A stretch of 64,000 nucleotides of DNA, taken from an uncultured Sphingorhabdus sp. Its GTDB lineage: Bacteria > Pseudomonadota > Alphaproteobacteria > Sphingomonadales > Sphingomonadaceae. The translations under genes were made by a program, and so were the position numbers. The notes under the pieces are model-generated. The model was not told the origin of the DNA and did no database searches. It saw only the letters and a list, made by a program, of their open reading frames with translations. Positions 59,031 to 64,000 of this stretch are shown here, piece by piece. The stretch lies in contig CANMXN010000001.1 of NCBI GenBank assembly GCA_947501885.1, forward strand, positions 682,001-746,000. The letters run 5' to 3'. Each line of letters starts with the position of its first letter. The stretch's first letter is position 1.

Positions 59031-59171
59031 GGCAAGCAATTTATGTTTTGTGCAGTGAAATGCTCTAAACCCCTATAGTGCATACTATTTTCCTTCCCCT
59101 CTACACGACTATTGGCGAACTGCCCAATGCGCTGTTGTATTGGGTAAACTCGTTTCTCGAAGGACGAAAAT

Positions 59172-59378
59172 ATGACTATAGGTACCGTAAAATTTTTCAA
59201 CACAGACAAAGGCTACGGCTTTATTGCACCAGAAGATGGCGGCGATGACAGCTTTGTACACATTACTGCGGTTCAAGCCGCTGGCATGCAAACGCTCGAT
59301 AAAGATCAGCGTGTAAGCTATGATGTTGAAACTGGACAGAATGGCAAAAAATCAGCTGTGAACATTCAATCAGCTTAA
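59172..59378 (+). CDS. cspA: cold-shock protein
   Basis: This is a 68-residue single cold-shock domain that acts as a nucleic-acid chaperone. RNP1 is KGYGFIAP and RNP2 is FVHITAV. The start has a good Shine-Dalgarno (AGGA) about seven bases upstream. Length and motifs are typical. It has a leader of perhaps 150-190 nt, as other cold-shock genes do, and a terminator directly after the stop. Confidence 0.97.
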   Translation: MTIGTVKFFNTDKGYGFIAPEDGGDDSFVHITAVQAAGMQTLDKDQRVSYDVETGQNGKKSAVNIQSA

Positions 59379-59403
59379 TTTTTTAATAGAATATAATGAA
59401 ATT

Positions 59404-59428
59404 GGCTGGCTTCGCGCTGGCCTTTTTT
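59404..59428 (+). terminator. terminator of the cold-shock gene
   Basis: GGCTGGC pairs with GCTGGCC, with two G-U pairs, around a TTCGC loop and is followed by six T, 26 bp after the stop codon. Confidence 0.75.
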
Positions 59429-59460
59429 ATGTCTAAAGATACCTAATTGAGAATAGCTGA

Positions 59461-61017
59461 TTATTCTAATATTGTGATCGTCATGACATTGGCCTCTATC
59501 ACCACCGAAACAAGCTGCGTTAATTGTATATCTACGCCTTGATCTGAAATTTTCAATCCATCCAACCTATATTCGCCATCCGTATATTCATCATGGTCGA
59601 TGATTTTGGGCTGCTCTGACATTAATATCGTATATTTTTTGTTTCCGAGCAAAATTGGCTGATTTTTTGATGCAATGGAATAGCCATCACCAGCGGAGTT
59701 AAAAATGGAAGCATTGGTTATCGCAGTTAAATCTTGGCCCAATTCAAACATACCGCTTGCGGAAAAGCCTGCTGATGTTTTGCCCTTTGTAGCCGTGAGA
59801 TCGATAGCGACTCTATAGGGTCTAAGCGCGAAAAATTCCTTGGGCGTTTTAATCTCTTGTTTGGCTCTCTTAGCAATGATCGGTTGAAATTTTTGATAGA
59901 GGCTATCATAATCATATTGTGCATGTGCCGCCGCGATAAGATCATTCCTATTAACGGCTTTAATAGGCGCAATAAGCGATTCAAGATGCGTATCTAAATT
60001 GGTGCCTTGCTCAACTTTTTGCTGCCAATCGCCATCATCATATTGGCTAATCAAATACGCAAGCGCTGCTCCATTATGATAGCTTTTACTTCGTATGAAA
60101 ATACTGTTAAAGATGCTACCTTCTCTTAATAAATCTTCCTGTAACCCCTCAATAAGCAATTCTCGGAGCATAGCATCATCACCGCCCGATATGATCGTCA
60201 ATGCTGATCGCTCGGCAAATTCGGCGGTTCCCTCGCTGCGCTCATAAACTTGCTCTGCTATCGCTATATTGGCTAAATTCGTCTCTTCGCGCAGGCGGCG
60301 CATGGCAAAATAGCGATGAAGATAGGCTATTTGTTCGTCTTTACTGGATGCTTTGATTGCATCAATCAATATCTGTCGTTCAATATGTGCGGACACTGCA
60401 AAATTCGCCCTATCACGAATATCATTGGGTGTATAATCGGCATATTCTTCGCTAAGAAATTGCATATTTTGATAGGCATGAAATTGTTCGTGCAGGATAA
60501 GCGCTCTAATATTGCTTAGAAATAATTCTGTCTCGAAATCCGATGGATTGATATTAACCAAAACAGCGCTTTGATCATTGCCAATATCATAATTAAGATA
60601 AAAAGGCTGCGGTACATCTTTGAGCATGCCCTCATAATAAGTGGCTTTTCCAACAAGCGAATCTGGGAGCTTAGATTCCGATATGGGTATGAAACTTTCT
60701 GGTTTTGAACCAGATGAGATTAATAATGCGCCTTGGCCTCTTATATTGATGATGAAGGCCTGACTTACTGGCCAATAGCCTGACCATATTTTTGATATTT
60801 GCGGGGCCGATTGAACAATATCACCAGCAAGCGCGATAATTTGCTCTTTTATAGCGGCTTTGTCTTTTGCACTTTGCGTATCGTCGACAATTTGTTGTGC
60901 AGTATCGACATTTTGTCGCGCATCATCGACATTTTCGGACAATATTGGGGCGGCCGACAAATGAAATATTATATTTAATGTACATAGATAAAATAAAATT
61001 TTTATAAATGAGTACAT
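59461..61017 (-). CDS. exported putative HExxH metallopeptidase
   Basis: This 518-residue protein has an N-terminal hydrophobic segment (FIKILFYLCTLNIIFHLSA) that may be a signal peptide. HEQFH (His176, Glu177, His180) is a zinc-binding HExxH, and EGTAEFAERSAL downstream can supply the third ligand, as in gluzincin-like peptidases. Just after the signal, a short Asp-Gln-rich repeat (ARQNVDTAQQIVDDTQ) looks like a coiled coil. The C-terminal part may be a beta-rich domain. I recognise no named family. It is a single gene on the minus strand, convergent with the cold-shock gene. Confidence 0.7.
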   Translation of the reverse strand: MYSFIKILFYLCTLNIIFHLSAAPILSENVDDARQNVDTAQQIVDDTQSAKDKAAIKEQIIALAGDIVQSAPQISKIWSGYWPVSQAFIINIRGQGALLISSGSKPESFIPISESKLPDSLVGKATYYEGMLKDVPQPFYLNYDIGNDQSAVLVNINPSDFETELFLSNIRALILHEQFHAYQNMQFLSEEYADYTPNDIRDRANFAVSAHIERQILIDAIKASSKDEQIAYLHRYFAMRRLREETNLANIAIAEQVYERSEGTAEFAERSALTIISGGDDAMLRELLIEGLQEDLLREGSIFNSIFIRSKSYHNGAALAYLISQYDDGDWQQKVEQGTNLDTHLESLIAPIKAVNRNDLIAAAHAQYDYDSLYQKFQPIIAKRAKQEIKTPKEFFALRPYRVAIDLTATKGKTSAGFSASGMFELGQDLTAITNASIFNSAGDGYSIASKNQPILLGNKKYTILMSEQPKIIDHDEYTDGEYRLDGLKISDQGVDIQLTQLVSVVIEANVMTITILE

Positions 61018-61203
61018 TATATCAAACCATTATTATTAATGTAATTAAAGCAATAACATATATATACATTATTACAATATTTATAATTATCAACTTCATA
61101 TATAATAATATTACCCCATAGGATAAAGGGTGAGTCATTATATTAAAAATCTCTACGGTTTATTGTGAATTGTTTATTGGTGGTATTGCGAATCTATCAA
61201 AAA

Positions 61204-61280
61204 TGGTGCGCCCAAGAGGATTCGAACCTCTGGCCCCCAGATTAGGAATCTGATGCTCTATCCGACTGAGCTATGGGCGC
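61204..61280 (-). tRNA. tRNA-Arg(CCT)
   Basis: On the minus strand the acceptor GCGCCCA pairs with TGGGCGC. The anticodon loop is GATTCCTAATC with anticodon CCT, the T arm reads GAGGTTCGAATCCTC, and CCA is encoded. The 3' end is at the low coordinate (61204). Confidence 0.95.
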
Positions 61281-61325
61281 ATTTTTCAAAAGTCCTAGTT
61301 TTATGCGGTTTAGCGGCTAATAAAA

Positions 61326-61565
61326 TTAAATCAAGCCAACAATCAAAAAAGAACAAAACGGAAATAGAAGGCCTAATATGGTAGTCATTGGCACAATTTT
61401 TGACACAATGGGAATTGTTGAACAGCACAGTCCAATCCATACAATTACATAGCATGAAGTGGAAAGAGATAATGTGGAAATTATAATGAGAAAACTAAAG
61501 AACACTTCAACCGACAAGAAGTATTGAATAGAATCGAACAAACTTAAACTGTCAACATCTACCAT
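61326..61565 (-). CDS. small hydrophobic protein, unknown
   Basis: This 79-residue reading frame begins at ATG 61565; the ORF track starts at a TTG eight codons earlier. Two strongly hydrophobic stretches (FFSFLIIISTLSLSTSCYVIVWIGL and TTILGLLFPFCSFLIVGLI) suggest a membrane protein. There is no good ribosome-binding site and no recognised family. It lies just upstream of tRNA-Arg(CCT) on the same strand, in an accessory-looking patch. Confidence 0.35.
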   Translation of the reverse strand: MVDVDSLSLFDSIQYFLSVEVFFSFLIIISTLSLSTSCYVIVWIGLCCSTIPIVSKIVPMTTILGLLFPFCSFLIVGLI

Positions 61566-61637
61566 CACCAATGCAGGAGCAAGGCACAAATTAACCCCGG
61601 TTGACGTAAAAGTGCGCGAATATTTGATAGGTGAATT

Positions 61638-61760
61638 ATGAGATTAGATAGTCATACCATCAAAAGCGAAATAGTAGTATTTAAGATGGAACTGTGTCAT
61701 ATAGAGCGCGATGTGCTAGCATATGGATTAACTGACAATGAGATTGAAACTATGGTCTGA
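61638..61760 (+). CDS. 40-residue ORF, unknown
   Basis: ATG at 61638 has AGGTG five bases upstream and opens a 40-residue frame (MRLDSHTIKSEIVVF to NEIETMV). It is too short for the ORF track. Its composition is acidic, with no recognised motif. It could be a phage-type small protein, since the patch also holds a phage-like pseudogene. Confidence 0.35.
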   Translation: MRLDSHTIKSEIVVFKMELCHIERDVLAYGLTDNEIETMV

Positions 61761-61776
61761 GCTATTATCTACGCTT

Positions 61777-61805
61777 GTGTTAAGAAAACGCCAAAAACTT
61801 AACAC
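61777..61805. repeat. 8-bp perfect inverted repeat
   Basis: GTGTTAAG and CTTAACAC are separated by 13 bases, between the 40-residue ORF and the lipoprotein gene. No T-run follows on either strand, so it is more like an operator than a terminator. Confidence 0.4.
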
Positions 61806-61902
61806 GTTCATCACATATGTTAAAATAATTGGGCTTTTTGACGTAAGGATTGCATTATGTGAGAAAGCACTCCCAATAAAATCAATATTGGAGAATAGGT
61901 CG

Positions 61903-62256
61903 ATGCATGAAGTAACCAAATTTGTTATACCAGCTATAGCGATGCTATTGATGAGCTGTACCGAGGAGGCAGCTGACAGTAAAGCCCCTATTGATGATGG
62001 AGAATTTGAGCAAATTTTATTCGATGAAACAAAAACCGGTAAAGAGATTAATAAGTTGAAAGACCGAATCGGTAAGCTTGAAAAAGTGAATAAAGCTTTA
62101 ATAGATCATATGCTTGCTAAAGCATCCAAAGATACCGTAAGAACAAAAGACAACAGGATTCAAGAGAAACAAGATATCTTAAAAGAACAGGCTCTCAATG
62201 AACGCATTAGAGCAATTGAGCTTAATAAAGAATTTGAAGATATTGGCGGCTTTTAA
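61903..62256 (+). CDS. small coiled-coil lipoprotein
   Basis: This 117-residue protein starts at ATG 61903, with GGAG about ten bases upstream; the ORF track adds a doubtful 55-residue tail that overlaps the 40-residue ORF. The N-terminus has a lipobox (IAMLLMSCT). The rest is charged and helical, with a leucine-zipper-like stretch (INKLKDRIGKLEKVNKALIDHMLAK) and a basic coiled coil. No family is recognised. Its stop lies next to the phage-type pseudogene on the other strand. Confidence 0.6.
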   Translation: MHEVTKFVIPAIAMLLMSCTEEAADSKAPIDDGEFEQILFDETKTGKEINKLKDRIGKLEKVNKALIDHMLAKASKDTVRTKDNRIQEKQDILKEQALNERIRAIELNKEFEDIGGF

Positions 62257-62787
62257 TCATTCATCTTTAATCTTACCAGTGGTCAAGCCTTCATACCAAT
62301 CGCCAATAGTTTCAGGATCATATTCATCATATCCTACATCAACCAAGAATTGCGTTGACGCAGACATTTTCCCAGTCCATTTGCCAGTTGAATATCCCAC
62401 AAGGTCAAGCGCGTTTCACGTAGCGTTTTTGGTCTCTTCGCCTTCAATCACATTACCAATATCCGATGCAATACGGCCTGCGGTTTCAACACCACTTGTT
62501 GCAGGTGTAAACCTATAACCAAAATTCTTTTGATCGGTAGCTTTCTTAACTGCGTCAAGTGCAAAATCACGGACAATAGGGATAGGACCAAAAGCATGAA
62601 ATAAAATAGTCTGAAATGACCACATACCCCAATTTTCATCTTCAGCAGACCCACGATTGGCAAGCAATTCAACAATAATTGGCGCAGCAATAATAATCCA
62701 TGATGCACGAGTAATTAACTCAGGTGCTACCTTAACATTACGCTCACTAATCGCCGTTCCAATATCACGGACTAAAGTTCGCTGACA
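62257..62787 (-). pseudogene. C-terminal remnant of a large phage-type protein
   Basis: On the minus strand one frame is open from 62787 to TGA 62257 except for one TGA at 62416-62418. It reads VRDIGTAISERNVK, then a hydrophobic stretch (SWIIIAAPIIVELLANRG), ENWGMWSFQTILFHAFGPIPI, GYRFTPATSGVETAG and, after the internal stop, YSTGKWTGKMSASTQFLVDVGYDEYDPETIGDWYEGL. This end resembles the C-terminal region of very large phage or integrative-element virion proteins. No start codon with a ribosome-binding site is visible, so it is a truncated and disabled remnant. The ORF track shows only one part. Confidence 0.65.
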
Positions 62788-62803
62788 TTAATCAAATATA
62801 ATA

Positions 62804-63349
62804 TTAATTTTTCATGTCAGGAGGGATATAAGGCATGGGCAAAGGCGCTATATCGATACCTTCATCAATAAGATCAGATGCTTGTTCTTCAGAAACATGC
62901 CCATGAATTTGACGGTGATCACTTTCGCCATAATGAATGGCCCTCACCTCATCGGTAAATTTATGACCGACCCATGTTGATTCTTTTAGCAATGCATTTT
63001 GTACCTTGGTCAATGTTTCAACCATTGCTTTATCCAACGCAGCATGAGCAACATTTTCAGCATTACTCACTTGCTTAGTTACTGCTTTTGGCACTTCAGC
63101 GCTGTTTGACGCTGCTTCAATATCTACGATTTGTTCAGTAGGCGAAGTATCTATATGCGGTCGATGTGATAATCTTTGGTTACTTTTCATGCCAATATTG
63201 GGCGCCATTACAGACTTTTGAACTTCGTTCGACCCGCAATGCGGACAGGACAATAGATTATTTTGTTTTTGCTTATGATAATCCTCTGAAGAACCGAACC
63301 AGCCTTCAAAAACATGGTTTTCTGAACAAATAAGGTCAAAAATAATCAT
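62804..63349 (-). CDS. DUF1178-family protein
   Basis: This 181-residue protein has the DUF1178 zinc-ribbon-like start (DLICSENHVFEGWFGSSEDY, LLSCPHCGSNEVQKSVMAP) and the conserved C-terminus (ESTWVGHKFTDEVRAIHYGESDHRQIHGHVSEEQASDLIDEGIDIAPLP). The family is widespread in alphaproteobacteria and of unknown function. It begins 6 bp after the glutaredoxin stop, so the two form an operon, an arrangement seen in related genomes. Confidence 0.92.
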   Translation of the reverse strand: MIIFDLICSENHVFEGWFGSSEDYHKQKQNNLLSCPHCGSNEVQKSVMAPNIGMKSNQRLSHRPHIDTSPTEQIVDIEAASNSAEVPKAVTKQVSNAENVAHAALDKAMVETLTKVQNALLKESTWVGHKFTDEVRAIHYGESDHRQIHGHVSEEQASDLIDEGIDIAPLPMPYIPPDMKN

Positions 63350-63355
63350 ATATTA

Positions 63356-63619
63356 TTAAGACGCACCTTGCAGCATTGGATCCAACTTACCCGCGCTCTC
63401 GAGATCATAGAGATCATCACAACCACCAACATGCACATCATCAATAAAGATTTGCGGAACAGTACGTCCACCATTGGCGCGTTCAATCATCTCTTTTTTG
63501 AGTTGACCTCCCAAAGTGACATTATGCTCCGTAAATTCTACGCCTTTTTTCCTCAGCAAGGCTTTTGCTGAATGACAGAATGGACATGTCATGCTGCTAT
63601 AAATTTCAATATTTGCCAT
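63356..63619 (-). CDS. grxC: glutaredoxin 3
   Basis: This 87-residue thiol-disulfide oxidoreductase has the active site CPFC (MTCPFCHSAKALL), the cis-Pro segment GGRTVPQIFIDDVHVGGCDDL and the usual length. The ORF track starts 16 codons earlier; I prefer the ATG at 63619 (MANIEIYSSMTC). It reduces disulfides or mixed glutathione disulfides. It sits between comF and the DUF1178 gene. Confidence 0.95.
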   Translation of the reverse strand: MANIEIYSSMTCPFCHSAKALLRKKGVEFTEHNVTLGGQLKKEMIERANGGRTVPQIFIDDVHVGGCDDLYDLESAGKLDPMLQGAS

Positions 63620-63679
63620 AAATTTTTCCTTTGATGAATGAATGGTAACATCTATATAAATTGTCAATGTGACAATCTA

Positions 63680-64000
63680 TTATTTGATCACACGAGTCCA
63701 ACAATAAATAATGACTTTTTTGGCACCAGCCAATTTCAAGGCCTTCACACAAGCGTCCGTCGTAGCACCGCTCGTATAAACATCATCAACCAATATGATG
63801 GAACGATCTTTAATCACCTCACGATATTTATCATTCACGGTAATAGAATTTTTCAAAATCTTACGCCGCTGCTTTGAATTTTTACCAATAAGAGGCGGTG
63901 TTCTTTTGATACGTTTTAAAATATCTGGGTGATGTTTAATATTTTCATTCTTTATCGTTTTTAAAAGCGCATCCGCAATTAGAGCCGATTGATTGTAGCT
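63680..64000 (-). CDS. comF: ComF-family phosphoribosyltransferase (5' part outside window)
   Basis: This is the last 106 residues of a ComF-type protein, cut by the right edge of the window. YNQSALIADAL, RTPPLIGKNSKQRRKILKNS and the PRPP-binding loop SIILVDDVYTSGATTDACVKAL are characteristic. The C-terminus ends at TAA 63680. ComF proteins take part in DNA uptake in some bacteria; in sphingomonads the role is uncertain. The comF-grxC-DUF1178 order supports the identification. Confidence 0.92.
   Translation of the reverse strand, partial: SYNQSALIADALLKTIKNENIKHHPDILKRIKRTPPLIGKNSKQRRKILKNSITVNDKYREVIKDRSIILVDDVYTSGATTDACVKALKLAGAKKVIIYCWTRVIK

Noticed and set aside
54362-61280. A genomic island bounded by the two tRNA-Arg genes
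   Set aside because: The two genes have different anticodons and are not repeats of each other, and the genes between them are ordinary chromosomal ones without mobility genes.
61204-62800. An integrated element using tRNA-Arg(CCT) as attachment site
   Set aside because: The phage-like remnant lies on the 5' side of the tRNA, no duplicated tRNA 3' end is visible, and there is no integrase gene.

Overview
The window looks like chromosomal DNA from an alphaproteobacterium, most likely a low-GC member of the Sphingomonadales. This is inferred from gene content, not measured. The supporting signs are PrsK/PrsR and the exosortase-A-type sugar transferase, a RamB/ScfR-like XRE regulator, a B3 metallo-beta-lactamase, PurS/PurQ as separate proteins, and an rimP-nusA-ylxR-infB-rbfA-truB-rpsO-pnp block. 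Genes are tightly packed, with many 1-4 bp overlaps. No complete insertion sequence, CRISPR array or rRNA is visible.

Layout. 1-4 kb: the end of an exosortase A/PEP-CTERM exopolysaccharide locus (sugar transferase, prsK, prsR) on the minus strand. 4-12.5 kb: an XRE regulator, an M20 amidohydrolase, 3-hydroxybutyrate dehydrogenase, a neutral zinc metallopeptidase, an L-lactate dehydrogenase-type FMN enzyme and small secreted proteins. 12.5-15 kb: sdhCDA, with no sdhB behind sdhA. 15-21 kb: a short-chain dehydrogenase, a B3 metallo-beta-lactamase, prmA, phhA, a TIGR02117-type protein and a fatty acid hydroxylase-family protein, then a candidate structured RNA. 21-37 kb: one long minus-strand block running rimP, nusA, ylxR, infB, thioesterase, rbfA, GNAT, truB, rpsO, pnp, bamD, recN, a small monooxygenase and ligA. 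This is the transcription/translation/RNA-decay operon followed by repair and envelope genes. 37-44 kb: a PQQ sugar dehydrogenase, an MFS transporter and an overlapping GNAT/DUF1285/Nudix/cca operon. 44-53 kb: a GGDEF-EAL protein, parC, purC, an M16 peptidase, purS and purQ. 53.5-54.3 kb: a decayed yhhQ queuosine-precursor transporter that the ORF track shows only as one fragment. 54-61 kb: tRNA-Arg(TCT), an FAD monooxygenase, a DUF302 lipoprotein, an acyl-CoA dehydrogenase, a DoxX-like protein, a cold-shock protein with a structured leader, and an HExxH secreted protein. 61-63 kb: tRNA-Arg(CCT), then a small accessory patch with short ORFs and a phage-type pseudogene. 62.8-64 kb: DUF1178, glutaredoxin and the end of comF.

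The most unusual items are as follows. (i) truB carries an insert of about 158 residues made of three kinds of repeat, including a 21-bp tandem array that stays in frame, and truB has apparently also lost its normal ATG through a one-base deletion. (ii) yhhQ is a multi-lesion pseudogene. (iii) There is a remnant of a large phage-type protein. (iv) Three candidate structured RNAs stand out: a three-hairpin element at 20.7 kb, a mini-ORF with terminator at 5.6 kb, and a three-way junction ahead of the cold-shock gene. I found no convincing new defence or biosynthetic system.
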